A stretch of 64,000 nt of DNA from Gammaproteobacteria bacterium (GCA_030682575.1 JAUXNX010000026.1:186001-250000); one strand, 5' to 3'. Shown: positions 17,612 to 27,497, counted from the stretch's first letter. The notes: a model not told the origin generated them from the sequence alone. Made by a program: numbers and translations.

Positions 17612-19017
17612 CGAACCCTGTCCTGATTAGTTCCGGAGCGAATTCGGAAGCACTTGCAGTTGCGGACTTCGCGCCCATCGCACATCGTCCGGATATTCAC
17701 GGCATCAGTCGCCCTTCGCGCTCTTACTGGCAGGATGCGTGGATTCGGCTGAAGAAGAATCGACGGGCAATGGTGTCTCTGTGGCTTATCGTTGGACTGC
17801 TCGCCTTCGCGGTGATCGGGCCCTTGCTTTGGCAGGTTGACCCAGCTCGACAGGACATCGATCAGATCAGTCAGGCGCCTGGTGCAGATCGCAGTGCCAG
17901 AATTGTCGCGCCATATGAATTCTGGGGTGGTCAGGCGTTCTCGGGTTTTGGTGAGGGCAGTGGTCTGCGTACCGGGGCAGAGGCCAACTCCCAGGCGGTG
18001 CGCCTGATCTGGGATGCTGTTCCGGGAGCTGGTGGTTACCGCCTCTATCGCAACATCTTTCCGATTGATGACGAGATGGCATTCGGTCTGCCAATCGCCG
18101 AGTTTCCGAATGCCTCGGCGGGTTTCTACGAAGACCGGTTGAATCTGCGACCCGATACCTATTACTACTCTCTGGTGGTGCTTGATGCCAATGGCGGTTT
18201 GACCAGCGACTATCAGGTGCTGGAAGTGCCGGTGCATCGTGTGATTACCGTGGATGAGGTGCGTGAACGCAGTCTGGTGCCTGCTACTGTCGCGCTTGCC
18301 ACTGGCGATGAGGTATTCCTCGCCCTGCATCCATTGGGGACAGATTACCTCGGTCGCGACATGCTGGCGCGCCTTATGTCTGGTGCTCGAGTGTCCCTCT
18401 TCATAGGCATCGTGGCGCCGTTCCTGTACGTGTTGCTGGGAGTTGCCTACGGCGCAACTGCAGGATTTCTCGGCGGCAAGGTGGATCAGGTGATGATGCG
18501 CTTTGCCGACTTCGTTGTGGCATTGCCCTTCCTGCTGTTCATGATTCTGTTTCAGGTGGTGTTCGGCATCGGGCCTGGGGAGAGTGGCATCCTGCCCATG
18601 CTTGTCGCTCTCGTAGTGCTCGCATGGCCGGCGACAGCGCGTCTGGTACGGGGGCAGATACTGCAGATCCGTCAGGAAGCCTATGTCAGCGCTTCAAGAT
18701 TACTCGGAGCAAAGAGTGGCTATCTCGTGTGGCGCCACATGATCCCCAACACCATGGGCGTGATTCTGGTGACGCTGACTTTCGCGGTGCCAAGTGCCAT
18801 CTTTACCGAAGCGTTTCTCTCCTTCATTGGCATGGGTGTGGCGCCGCCCACTGCATCGTGGGGCAGCATGAGCAACGAAGGTCTCGCCACGATGCTGACG
18901 CATCCTCATGAGCTGATTTTTCCCTCGCTGTTCATCAGCATCACTGTGCTTGCCTTCAACCTGCTGGGTGATGGTTTGCGTGACGCGCTCGATGCCCGCA
19001 TGAGGAGTTTCGAATGA
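17608..19017 (+). CDS. Peptide ABC transporter permease, DppC type, with inserted fibronectin-III-like domain (operon 1)
   Basis: A 469-residue permease, about 170 residues longer than ordinary DppC/OppC. The N-terminal cytoplasmic part and TM1 (about residues 55-75, VSLWLIVGLLAFAVIGPLLW) are normal. The expected HPLGTDYLGRD motif comes only at 241-251. Between them lies an extra periplasmic region, and residues about 125-208 look like a fibronectin type III domain: VRLIWDAVPGAGGYRLYRN, then YEDRLNLRPDTYYYSLVVLDANG. The rest is standard, with five further spans and the EAA loop AYVSASRLLGAKSGYLVWRHMIPNT. The frame is continuous, so this is a real insertion and not an assembly join within the gene. 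It probably contacts the anchored binding protein or a substrate outside the membrane. Confidence 0.92.
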   Translation: MTNPVLISSGANSEALAVADFAPIAHRPDIHGISRPSRSYWQDAWIRLKKNRRAMVSLWLIVGLLAFAVIGPLLWQVDPARQDIDQISQAPGADRSARIVAPYEFWGGQAFSGFGEGSGLRTGAEANSQAVRLIWDAVPGAGGYRLYRNIFPIDDEMAFGLPIAEFPNASAGFYEDRLNLRPDTYYYSLVVLDANGGLTSDYQVLEVPVHRVITVDEVRERSLVPATVALATGDEVFLALHPLGTDYLGRDMLARLMSGARVSLFIGIVAPFLYVLLGVAYGATAGFLGGKVDQVMMRFADFVVALPFLLFMILFQVVFGIGPGESGILPMLVALVVLAWPATARLVRGQILQIRQEAYVSASRLLGAKSGYLVWRHMIPNTMGVILVTLTFAVPSAIFTEAFLSFIGMGVAPPTASWGSMSNEGLATMLTHPHELIFPSLFISITVLAFNLLGDGLRDALDARMRSFE

Positions 19018-19027
19018 GGGCAGGGGA

Positions 19028-20050
19028 ATGACGACGAAATTGCTGGAAGTGAAAGATCTGCAGGTCGAGTTTGATACTTATGGGGGCATCGTCAAGGCTG
19101 TGCGTGGCGTCGATTTCGCTGTGCAGGCAGGCAAGACGCTGGCAATTGTAGGGGAGTCCGGCTGCGGCAAGTCGGTAACCGTGCAGGCGATGATGGGACT
19201 GATCCCGATGCCGCCCGGTCGCATCATGGGCGGTTCTGCAAGACTGCGCGGCACCGACATTCTCGGCCGCAAGATGATTGAAGGCAGGGAGGTGCGAGGT
19301 GCCGAGATTGGCATGATCTTTCAGGACCCGATGTCGTCACTCAATCCCACCATGACCATTGGCGATCAGATTGCTGAACCGCTGCAGGTGCATCGTGGCT
19401 ATGGCCAGAAAAAAGCTTACGCCCGCGCCATTGAGTTGCTCGGACTGGTGCGCATTCCCGAGGCTGCGCGCCGTGCGACACAGTATCCCTTCGAGTTCTC
19501 CGGTGGCATGCTGCAGCGCGCGATGATTGCCATGGCGATTTCCTGTAACCCTACCATTCTCATTGCCGACGAACCCACCACAGCCTTGGACGTGACGATA
19601 CAGGCGCAGATTCTCGACTTGCTCAAGAGCCTGCAGGCTGAAACCGGCATGGCCATCATCCTGATCACCCATGATCTGGGCGTCGTGGCACGCATGGCGG
19701 ATGAAGTAGCTGTGATGTACGCAGGCAAGATCGTGGAGTTCGGAACGACGGACGATGTGTTCTACCGCCCCTCGCATCCGTACACGCTGGGATTGAAGCA
19801 GGCCATGCCGACCAATCATCGGGATGCGGTGCAGAAACTCATGCCCATCGAGGGTAGTCCTCCGGATATGTTTTCACCTCCCGTTGGTTGTGCCTATGCG
19901 GCGCGCTGCCCGCACGCGATGACGGTCTGTGAGGCTCGCCAGCCTCCCGCATTCGCTGTGACGGTGCAGCATTACTCCTGTTGCTGGCTGCAGCATTCCC
20001 AGGTGCCACACAAAGCCGCCGGAATTTTCTACGGAGGCGGACATGACTGA
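19028..20050 (+). CDS. Peptide ABC transporter ATP-binding protein, DppD type (operon 1)
   Basis: A 340-residue ATPase. Walker A GESGCGKS spans residues 42-49, Q-loop IFQDPMSSLNP follows, the signature is FSGGMLQRAMIA, Walker B is ILIADEPTTALD and the switch His is in LITHDLGVV. The C-terminal oligopeptide-transporter extension has the four-cysteine motif CAYAARCPHAMTVC plus a later SCCW. It pairs with the DppF-type ATPase encoded next, whose start overlaps the end of this gene by 8 bases. Together they power import of peptides by operon 1. Confidence 0.94.
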   Translation: MTTKLLEVKDLQVEFDTYGGIVKAVRGVDFAVQAGKTLAIVGESGCGKSVTVQAMMGLIPMPPGRIMGGSARLRGTDILGRKMIEGREVRGAEIGMIFQDPMSSLNPTMTIGDQIAEPLQVHRGYGQKKAYARAIELLGLVRIPEAARRATQYPFEFSGGMLQRAMIAMAISCNPTILIADEPTTALDVTIQAQILDLLKSLQAETGMAIILITHDLGVVARMADEVAVMYAGKIVEFGTTDDVFYRPSHPYTLGLKQAMPTNHRDAVQKLMPIEGSPPDMFSPPVGCAYAARCPHAMTVCEARQPPAFAVTVQHYSCCWLQHSQVPHKAAGIFYGGGHD

Positions 20051-21002
20051 TCTGGTTCGCATCAACGAACTGACCCGTTATTTCGAGATGGGTAAAGGAA
20101 AACGCGTCCATGCCGTGGACAAGGTGAGCTTCGCGATTGGCGAGCGCGAAATTGTCGGGCTGGTAGGTGAGAGCGGCTCCGGCAAGTCCACGCTGGGAAA
20201 GACCATGCTTGGATTGCATGACAAGACATCGGGAACTGTAAGCTATCGTGGCGAGACCTTGCCGGCTCATTACTCATCAAGAGACTTCCAGCGCTTCTCC
20301 CGAAAGATGCAGATGATCTTCCAGGACCCGTATTCCTCATTGAATCCGCGCATGACGGTAGGTGAAATCATCGCCGAGGGTCTGTTGCTGCATGGTCTGG
20401 CGACTCAGAGCGCGGCGCGCGACAAGGCTGCACACTGGCTGGAGCGCGTCGGGCTGAATGCGGACCACATGTCCCGTTATCCCCACGAATTTTCCGGTGG
20501 GCAGCGCCAGCGCATCGGCATTGCGCGCGCCCTGATTCTCGATCCTGAGTTTGTGGTCTGCGACGAACCCATCTCGGCGTTGGATGTTTCAGTACAGGCG
20601 CAGGTAGTGAACCTGCTCAACGAGTTGAAGCAGTCACTCGGTTTGACCATGCTCTTCATCGCCCACGACTTGTCGATGGTGCGTTATGTGAGCGATCGCA
20701 TGGCGGTGATGTATCTGGGTTCTCTGGTCGAGATCGGCCCGGTTAACGATGTTTATTTCAACCCGTTGCATCCCTACACGCAGATTCTCATTGCATCCAA
20801 TCCCGAGCCTGATCCGGATACCGAGCGCGCAAGACTGTCCACACCCATCACGGGCGAGATACCGTCGCCGGTGAACGTGCCGGAAGGCTGTCGTTTCGCC
20901 AGCCGCTGTCCGAAGGTGATGGATGTGTGCAGGCAGAAGACGCCGTTGCTGCTGCAGCCAGTGCAGTCCGAGGGGCGTCTGGTCGCCTGTCATCTATACT
21001 GA
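20043..21002 (+). CDS. Peptide ABC transporter ATP-binding protein, DppF type (operon 1)
   Basis: A 319-residue ATPase with Walker A GESGSGKST (about residues 40-48), Q-loop IFQDPYSSLNP, signature FSGGQRQRIGIAR, Walker B FVVCDEPISALD and switch His in FIAHDLSMV. The C-terminus has the oligopeptide cysteine motif CRFASRCPKVMDVC. It starts inside the end of the DppD gene and is the last gene of operon 1. A hairpin begins 12 bases past its stop. Confidence 0.94.
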   Translation: MTDLVRINELTRYFEMGKGKRVHAVDKVSFAIGEREIVGLVGESGSGKSTLGKTMLGLHDKTSGTVSYRGETLPAHYSSRDFQRFSRKMQMIFQDPYSSLNPRMTVGEIIAEGLLLHGLATQSAARDKAAHWLERVGLNADHMSRYPHEFSGGQRQRIGIARALILDPEFVVCDEPISALDVSVQAQVVNLLNELKQSLGLTMLFIAHDLSMVRYVSDRMAVMYLGSLVEIGPVNDVYFNPLHPYTQILIASNPEPDPDTERARLSTPITGEIPSPVNVPEGCRFASRCPKVMDVCRQKTPLLLQPVQSEGRLVACHLY

Positions 21003-21430
21003 TCACGAAAAAAAACGGCAGACCTCGCGGCCTGCCGTATAAAGTAGAGAGAGTTGACCTCTTTCGCACATCTGGTCTGGCGCGGCAACGAGGAGAGCAT
21101 TGTGCAGCCGCGTGACTGACATGCGTGCATTCTGCTCCTCGTCCATGACATACCAAGGACAATCCAGTGACACTTCTGTGACAACTTCTCCCGCAGATTG
21201 CTGCGGGAAGAAAAGCTAATATTCTTCGCTCTACAGTTAAAACCGGGTATGCTCACGGCTGCCACGGCCCTTGAGAATAGACAAAGCCGTTGAAAGATAA
21301 TAAATTTTCGCACCAATTTGAGCCCTCTTTTGTGGCATGAGCTTGACGGGCTGCCCAGGCAGCGAGCATATCGGGCTTGTTGACAATAGATTGACATAAA
21401 CAGTTCTGGACAAGACACAAGAAGAACCCG
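21003..21430. other. Intergenic region between the two ABC operons
   Basis: 428 bases. The first 40 hold a hairpin (see 21015-21038). The remainder has no credible gene. Two TTGACA boxes occur at 21380-21385 and 21391-21396, shortly before the first gene of operon 2, but neither has a good -10 partner at 16-18 bases. The promoter of operon 2 is therefore likely here but not pinned down. Confidence 0.45.
21015..21038. terminator. Hairpin at the end of ABC operon 1
   Basis: ACGGCAG at 21015-21021 pairs with CTGCCGT at 21032-21038, with further CC/GG pairing inside the loop. An A-run precedes it and AT-rich sequence follows. Placement 12 bases after the operon stop supports a terminator, though the U-run on the plus strand is poor. 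Confidence 0.5.
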
Positions 21431-22447
21431 ATGCGTGATTATTTTCTCCGCCGTCTGCTGCTGATTCCGCCAACGCTGATTGGTATCACGATAATTGTTT
21501 TCATCATTACCCGGTTGGTTCCGGGTGGTCCTATCGAGCGCGCCATCATGGAAGCGCAGCTCGGCGCGGGCAATACACGCGGCGCGGTGGCTGGACAGAA
21601 CATGGCACTTTCCGAGGCACAGTTGCAGCGTCTTCGTGAGTACTACGGTTTCGACAAGCCGGTTTTGCAAAGTTATGTCGAGTGGGTGGGAAAAGTAGCC
21701 ACCGGCGATCTGGGCACCTCCTACCGCTACAACATGCCCGTGTGGGACGTAATGGCAAGCCGGTTCCCGGTCTCACTCTATTACGGATTGGTGACACTCA
21801 TACTCACCTACATGATCTGTATCCCCTTGGGCATTCTCAAGGCAATCAAGCATCGGACCGCCGTCGATAACGTCAGCTCAATTCTCATCTTCATTGGTTA
21901 TGCCGTGCCGGGTTATGCGCTCGGCTCGCTCCTGCTATTGTATTTTTCCGTGCGTCTGGAATGGTTTCCGATGGGAGGCTTCACAAGTCTGCAATTCAAC
22001 GACTTGAGCATGTGGGGCAAGTTCAAGGACCTGGTGTCCCATTCAGTGTTGCCATTAATCTGTTATCTGATGGGCAGCTTCGCGCTTGTCACTCTGCTGC
22101 TCAAGAACCATCTGATGGACAATCTTGCATCTGACTACATTCGTACTGCGATTGCGAAGGGCGTTTCGTTCCGCAAGGCGGTGACCAACCATGCGCTGCG
22201 CAACTCGATGATCCCTATTGCTACCACCTTTGGTCAAAACATCACGCTGCTGGTATCAGGCTCCTTCCTGATTGAAACCATTTTCGACATCAACGGGTTT
22301 GGTCTGCTCGGGCTGACTTCGATCGTGGATCGTGACTACCCGGTAGTGATGGGGGTGGTGTTCCTGGCCAGTGTGCTGCTGCTGATCGGCAACATACTCT
22401 CCGACATTCTGGTTGCGCTGGTTGATCCGCGCATACGATTCAACTAG
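21431..22447 (+). CDS. ABC transporter permease, YejB/DppB type (operon 2)
   Basis: A 338-residue permease starting MRDYFLRRLLLIPPTLIGITIIVFIITRLVPGGPIERA; the PGGP motif and length are closer to YejB (microcin C/peptide importer) than to DppB. The EAA loop reads DYIRTAIAKGVSFRKAVTNHALRNSMIPIATTFG (about residues 235-268). It ends DILVALVDPRIRFN. It is the first gene of a six-gene operon whose order is B, C, two binding proteins, then two ATPases. In E. coli the Yej ATPase is one fused protein; here it is two separate genes. Confidence 0.93.
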   Translation: MRDYFLRRLLLIPPTLIGITIIVFIITRLVPGGPIERAIMEAQLGAGNTRGAVAGQNMALSEAQLQRLREYYGFDKPVLQSYVEWVGKVATGDLGTSYRYNMPVWDVMASRFPVSLYYGLVTLILTYMICIPLGILKAIKHRTAVDNVSSILIFIGYAVPGYALGSLLLLYFSVRLEWFPMGGFTSLQFNDLSMWGKFKDLVSHSVLPLICYLMGSFALVTLLLKNHLMDNLASDYIRTAIAKGVSFRKAVTNHALRNSMIPIATTFGQNITLLVSGSFLIETIFDINGFGLLGLTSIVDRDYPVVMGVVFLASVLLLIGNILSDILVALVDPRIRFN

Positions 22448-22453
22448 GGCAGA

Positions 22454-23527
22454 ATGATGGGCATCAAATTCAATCCACAGACCATCAAGAAACTGCGCCG
22501 CTTCCGCGAGATCAAGCGTGGTTATTACAGCTTCATCATTCTTGCCACCTTCCTCTTGCTGAGTCTGTTTGGTGAATTGCTCATCAATAATCGCGCGTTG
22601 ATCGTCAGTTATGAAGGCAGCCTGTATTTCCCGACGTATTCCGCATTTCATCCTGGCACGGATTTCGGACTCGACTATCCATATGAGACGAACTATCGAC
22701 AGTTGCAACAGCTCTGGCGCGACACCGGGTCGCAAAACTGGGTGCTGATGCCAATCATCCCCTATAGCGCATTCGAGAACGATGCCTCCAGCGGAATCTT
22801 CCGGCCTGAGGCGCCGAACCTGGAGAAAGAACACTATCTCGGTACCGATACCACAAGCAGGGACATTCTGGCGCGTCTATTCTACGGCACGCGCATTGCG
22901 TTGGTATTTGCCATCGGTTTCATGCTGGCGGTTTACCTGATTGGCGTTGCAGTAGGATGTGCCATGGGCTATATCGGTGGCACATTCGATATTCTCAGTC
23001 AGCGCGTGATCGAGATATGGAGCAACATTCCTTTTCTATACATGGTCATCATCGTGTTCTCGGTGATACCGGACGCCTTCACCATCTTCACAAGAATACT
23101 CATCCTGCTCTCGGTGATGGTGCTGTTCTCGTGGACATCGATGACGTACTACATGCGGACGGAAACCTATAAAGAAAAATCGCGGGACTACGTGTCCGCA
23201 GCACGCGTGCTGGGTGCGTCCAATACCCGCATCGTGTTCCGGCATATTCTGCCAAATGTACTGTCCACGCTTGTGACCTTCATGCCCTTCACTATAGTCG
23301 CCGCCATCTCCGCCATTACTGCACTCGATTTTCTGGGCTTTGGTTTGCCACCTCCCACGCCGAGTCTTGGCGAACTTCTCAAACAGGGCACCAGCACGTT
23401 GCGGACTGCGCCTTGGATCGTGATGTCTGCATTTGGTACGCTCGTGATTCTGCTGACGCTGGTGACATTCGTGGGTGAGGCCATTCGCGAATCGTTTGAT
23501 CCGAAAAAATTTACTGTTTACAAATAA
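22454..23527 (+). CDS. ABC transporter permease, YejE/DppC type (operon 2)
   Basis: A 357-residue permease starting 6 bases after the previous stop. The start ...TIKKLRRFREIKRGYYSFIILATFLLLSLFGELLINNRALIVSYEG and the long first periplasmic loop (about residues 55-130, with NWVLMPIIPYSAFENDASSG) are typical of YejE. HYLGTDTTSRDILARLFYGTRI follows. The EAA loop is DYVSAARVLGASNTRIVFRHILPN. Unlike the C permease of operon 1, it has no fibronectin-like insertion. It forms the pore with the protein encoded at 21431. Confidence 0.93.
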   Translation: MMGIKFNPQTIKKLRRFREIKRGYYSFIILATFLLLSLFGELLINNRALIVSYEGSLYFPTYSAFHPGTDFGLDYPYETNYRQLQQLWRDTGSQNWVLMPIIPYSAFENDASSGIFRPEAPNLEKEHYLGTDTTSRDILARLFYGTRIALVFAIGFMLAVYLIGVAVGCAMGYIGGTFDILSQRVIEIWSNIPFLYMVIIVFSVIPDAFTIFTRILILLSVMVLFSWTSMTYYMRTETYKEKSRDYVSAARVLGASNTRIVFRHILPNVLSTLVTFMPFTIVAAISAITALDFLGFGLPPPTPSLGELLKQGTSTLRTAPWIVMSAFGTLVILLTLVTFVGEAIRESFDPKKFTVYK

Positions 23528-23562
23528 AATTCCTGAACGAGAACTGCCGGGAGATTGCTGTC

Positions 23563-25512
23563 ATGATGAAAATACACGGTTGGAAGTTGTTGCTGTTGGT
23601 GGCAGTGACACTGCTTGTGGCGTGTGGTGGATCTGATCAGGACGATGGGGAAGCACGAGATAACACCCAGGAAGTACTCGACTTTTATGCAGCCAATCCG
23701 GAGCTGTTCACGTTCGCAACTCCCGCGGATATTCCTGCTGATCTGGTGTGGGAAGACGGGATGGATTTGCCTGAGATAGGCTCGCCTGAGGCAAAAAAAG
23801 GAGGGACATTCTTTCAGCCGATCGAAGACTTCCCACCTACGCTGAGATTTGTTGGGCCGGATTCCAACTTCTCCTCCCGCTCATGGATCAGCGGTTTTTA
23901 CAAGATGACCTGGGCGCTGCCGCATCCTGACGGTGGTGGCTATATTCCGGGTATCGCCCAGAGCTGGGCGATATCCCCGGATACGAAAACCGTTTACATC
24001 AAGATCAATCCTAACGCCCGATGGACAGATGACGAGCCGATCACAGCCGATGACCAGATGTTCGCGCTGTTTTTTTATCTTTCCGAATACATTCAAGCTC
24101 CTTTCTACAATAACCACTATGGAAACGAGTACACGAATATCACCAAGTACGACGATCATACTTTCTCCATGACTGTGACGAACGCCAAGCCGGATATGGC
24201 CGAGTTCGTGTTGTTCCTCAATCCGGTACCGCAGCATTTCTACAAGGAGCTCGGAACCGATTTTCCAGAACGCTATCAGTGGCGTTACGAGCCTCATGCG
24301 GGACCATACTTCATCGACGATAGAAACATCGACATGGGTGTGCGGATTGTCCTTGAGCGCAAGCGGGACTGGTGGGCGAAAGACAACAAGTATTGGCGTT
24401 ATCTCTTCAATCCGGATCGCATCAATCTGACAGTCATCAGAGATGCCTCGAATCGATATGAGGCCTTCAGAGCGGGCAATGTCGATATCATGACGATCGC
24501 CACAGCTGAAATGTGGTACGACAACCTGCCGGAAACTGATCGTGATGTGGCCAACGGCTACATTCACAAGACGACATTTTACAACGATGGTCCGCGCAGT
24601 AATTGGGGGCTGTGGATGAACTCTTCGCGCCCACTTCTGGATAATGTGGAGATCAGGCAGGGTATTCAATATGCCGCCAACTGGGATCTCGTTATCAGCA
24701 ATTATTTCCGAGGCGACATGGATCGCTTGAACGGTCAGAATCAGGGGTACCCTGATTTCACTCATCCCACTCTTACGGCCAGACCCTTTGATATTCCAAA
24801 AGCACTGGAGCACTTCGCAAACGCTGGATTTGTGAACAGAGGGCCGGATGGCATTCTTGTCAACGAACAGGGTCAGAGACTCGCGTTCACATTGACCAGC
24901 AACTACGATCGCTTTTCCGATGTGTTTACAATCCTCAAGCAGGAAGCGATCAAGGCCGGTCTGGATCTGCGCATTGAAATACTGGATGGTGCGGCGGGAT
25001 TCCGCAAGCTCCAGGAAAAGCAGCACGATATCTACTTCGTGAGTTTCTCTCCCGTATTGTCCATGTATCCCGATTACTGGCAGTACTTCCACTCTGACAA
25101 TGCCTACGACGATGCCTTTCTGGACGATGGCAGCGTGAATCCCGATCGCAAACTCAAGCCGCAGACCAACAATGTGCAGGTGGTCGCCGATTTCGAACTG
25201 GATCAGTGGATTGAAGAGTACGATCGCTCAGAGGACAAGGAGCGAATGATCGAGCTGTCGCACATGATCCAGCAGCGTCACTATGAATATGCGTCATTCT
25301 CGCCGGGTTTTGTCGAAACCTCTTATCGCACAGCATATTGGCGCTGGGTACGTTGGCCGGAAGGTTTCAACTACCGGTACACAACCTATCCTTATGAACT
25401 CTTTGTGCACTGGATAGATACGGACATGAAGACGGAAACACTGCAAGCACGGGCAGCAGGACGGGCGTTTGAACCGCATATTAAAGTTTACGATCAGTTC
25501 CGTAAGCCGTAA
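23563..25512 (+). CDS. ABC transporter substrate-binding lipoprotein A (operon 2)
   Basis: A 649-residue family 5 solute-binding protein. The lipoprotein signal ends LLVAC with lipidated Cys21. The mature N-terminus has EVLDFYAANPELFTFATPADIPADLVWEDGMDLPEIGSPEAKKGGT, a segment repeated almost word for word in the next gene. Later marks of the family are INPNARWTDDEPITADDQMFALFFY and GPRSNWGLWMNSSRPLLDNVEIRQGIQYAANWDLVI. The length is near that of YejA-type proteins. The two binding proteins of this operon look like products of tandem duplication and may widen the substrate range of one transporter. ATG 23566 is an alternative start. Confidence 0.9.
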   Translation: MMKIHGWKLLLLVAVTLLVACGGSDQDDGEARDNTQEVLDFYAANPELFTFATPADIPADLVWEDGMDLPEIGSPEAKKGGTFFQPIEDFPPTLRFVGPDSNFSSRSWISGFYKMTWALPHPDGGGYIPGIAQSWAISPDTKTVYIKINPNARWTDDEPITADDQMFALFFYLSEYIQAPFYNNHYGNEYTNITKYDDHTFSMTVTNAKPDMAEFVLFLNPVPQHFYKELGTDFPERYQWRYEPHAGPYFIDDRNIDMGVRIVLERKRDWWAKDNKYWRYLFNPDRINLTVIRDASNRYEAFRAGNVDIMTIATAEMWYDNLPETDRDVANGYIHKTTFYNDGPRSNWGLWMNSSRPLLDNVEIRQGIQYAANWDLVISNYFRGDMDRLNGQNQGYPDFTHPTLTARPFDIPKALEHFANAGFVNRGPDGILVNEQGQRLAFTLTSNYDRFSDVFTILKQEAIKAGLDLRIEILDGAAGFRKLQEKQHDIYFVSFSPVLSMYPDYWQYFHSDNAYDDAFLDDGSVNPDRKLKPQTNNVQVVADFELDQWIEEYDRSEDKERMIELSHMIQQRHYEYASFSPGFVETSYRTAYWRWVRWPEGFNYRYTTYPYELFVHWIDTDMKTETLQARAAGRAFEPHIKVYDQFRKP

Positions 25513-25541
25513 TGCATAATGCTGATTCAGCAGGGGCCAGG

Positions 25542-27497
25542 ATGAATATTTACGCGATGCGATTTGTGCAGGGATGCTGCCTCGCCGTTTTGCTGACCGC
25601 ATGCGGTGATGGCGGCACACCCTCTGGAGGCCGGATGCAGGCAGACATCAGCGCGGATGTCCAGGCATTCTATGCCGCAGATCCCGAGATGTATTCATTC
25701 AAGACGCCTGCGGACATTCCCGATGATCTTGTGTGGGAGAACGGCATGGATCTGCCCGACATCGGTTCTCCGGCGGCGACGAAGGGCGGTACTCAGTATG
25801 AATACATGCCGGACTTTCCTGCCACACTGCGCGTGAATGGGCCGGACGCCAATGGTGAGTTTCGGCGCTGGATTCTGGATTACGTGGCATTGACATTGGC
25901 CCATCGACATCCAAACGAATTTGAGTTTTATCCAGCAATTGCTTCTGAATGGGCTGTGGACTTTCCAGGCAAGACTGTCTACGCCCGGCTCAATCCAAAG
26001 GCACGATTCACAGATGGTGAGCCGATCACTGCTGATGATTTCCTTTTCATGTTTTACTTTTTCCTGTCAGAAGATATCAACGATCCCTGGTCTGCCAACT
26101 GGTATTCCACCCAATACACCAATATCACCAAATACGATGACCATACCATCTCCATCAGCATGACCGAGGCGAAACCGGACATGGCTGCATTGGCGCTTGG
26201 TCTTGCACCGGTGCCGGAACACTTTTTCCAAGAGCTTGGGCCTGATTTTGCAGAACGTTATCAGTGGCGCTTTGTTCCTCACGCCGGTGCCTACGAGATT
26301 CGACCTGAGAACGTCAACATGGGCATCAACATCGTGATGACTCGTGTACAAGACTGGTGGGCAAAGGATCTGAAATTCTTCCGTAATCGCTACAACATGG
26401 ACCGCATCAATTTCAATGTGATACGTGACACTGCCAATCAGTTCGAAGCCTTCCGGCGCGGAGATCTGGATCAGTTCAAGATTCGCACGGCCGACTATTG
26501 GTACGAAAATCTGCCGGATTCAGATCCTGATGTAGCGAACGGGTATATTCACAAATCACAGTTCTACAACGATGGCCCACGTTCACCCTGGGGGTTGTGG
26601 ATCAACTCCGCCAGGCCCCATCTGGATAATCTGGATGTACGCCTCGGGATGCAGTACGCATCGAATTGGGACTTGGTGCTGCAGCGATATTTCAGAGGTG
26701 ACTTTACTCGACTCGATTCAGCCCAGGTTGGGTATGGTGATTTCTCGAACCCTGCTGTGACCGCAAGACCATTTGATATTACGCTTGCGCGTGAATATTT
26801 TGCGCGTGCTGGTTTTGATCGCAGTGGACCCGACGGGATATTGATGAACGCCAACGGAGAGCGACTCTCCTTTACTTTGTCCACTCACTACGAGCGATAT
26901 CGCGACGTTTTTACCATTCTCCGTGAGGAGGCTACCAAGGCTGGACTCGAGTATCGATTGGAGATGCTGGATGTGGCGGCAGGTTCTCGAAAGGTCAGTG
27001 AGAAGCAGCACGATATTTACTTCATTGGACTCAACTATGGTTTGGAGATGTATCCGCGTTACTGGGATGGCTATCACTCCGATAACGCCTACGACGATGC
27101 CTTTCTGGAAGATGGCAGCGTGAACCCCGCACGACAGATCAAGACGCAAACCAATAATCTGGAAAGTTTCGCCAACTTCGAAATGGATCAATTGATTGGT
27201 CACTACAATGCGTCCTCTTCCCGGAACGAAATGATTGCGCTGGCCCATCAGATGACGCAGATTCATCACGACAACGCATCCTTCGTGCCTGGGTTCGTGG
27301 AACCCTTCTACTGGCATGCTTCATGGCGCTGGGTGCGCTGGCCAGACGATTTCAATGTCCGGTATTCCAGCTACGCTGAAGACGCCTTCGTCCACTGGAT
27401 CGACATGGATATGAAAGAACAGACGCTCGCCGCACGCCGATCAGGGCAGACTTTCGAGCCACAAATCAACGTGTACGATCAGTACTTTCAGCAGTAG
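25542..27497 (+). CDS. ABC transporter substrate-binding lipoprotein B (operon 2)
   Basis: A 651-residue paralogue of the preceding protein. With the ATG at 25542 the signal reads MNIYAMRFVQGCCLAVLLTAC, giving a lipobox LTAC and lipidated Cys21; the frame is open to 25512 but that start would spoil the signal length. The similarity to protein A covers the whole length (DVQAFYAADPEMYSFKTPADIPDDLVWENGMDLPDIGSP, YHSDNAYDDAFLEDGSVNPAR, WRWVRWPDDFNVRY). Differences cluster in the middle, which suggests distinct ligands. It lies 29 bases after gene A and 6 before the first ATPase gene. Confidence 0.9.
   Translation: MNIYAMRFVQGCCLAVLLTACGDGGTPSGGRMQADISADVQAFYAADPEMYSFKTPADIPDDLVWENGMDLPDIGSPAATKGGTQYEYMPDFPATLRVNGPDANGEFRRWILDYVALTLAHRHPNEFEFYPAIASEWAVDFPGKTVYARLNPKARFTDGEPITADDFLFMFYFFLSEDINDPWSANWYSTQYTNITKYDDHTISISMTEAKPDMAALALGLAPVPEHFFQELGPDFAERYQWRFVPHAGAYEIRPENVNMGINIVMTRVQDWWAKDLKFFRNRYNMDRINFNVIRDTANQFEAFRRGDLDQFKIRTADYWYENLPDSDPDVANGYIHKSQFYNDGPRSPWGLWINSARPHLDNLDVRLGMQYASNWDLVLQRYFRGDFTRLDSAQVGYGDFSNPAVTARPFDITLAREYFARAGFDRSGPDGILMNANGERLSFTLSTHYERYRDVFTILREEATKAGLEYRLEMLDVAAGSRKVSEKQHDIYFIGLNYGLEMYPRYWDGYHSDNAYDDAFLEDGSVNPARQIKTQTNNLESFANFEMDQLIGHYNASSSRNEMIALAHQMTQIHHDNASFVPGFVEPFYWHASWRWVRWPDDFNVRYSSYAEDAFVHWIDMDMKEQTLAARRSGQTFEPQINVYDQYFQQ

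Noticed and set aside
21380-21396. Two TTGACA boxes as a promoter for ABC operon 2
   Set aside because: No acceptable -10 element lies 16-18 bases downstream of either, so no promoter was called.
23881-25092. A 403-codon minus-strand frame opposite binding protein A of operon 2
   Set aside because: It mirrors a complete, family-matched gene and lacks a start context or known motifs.
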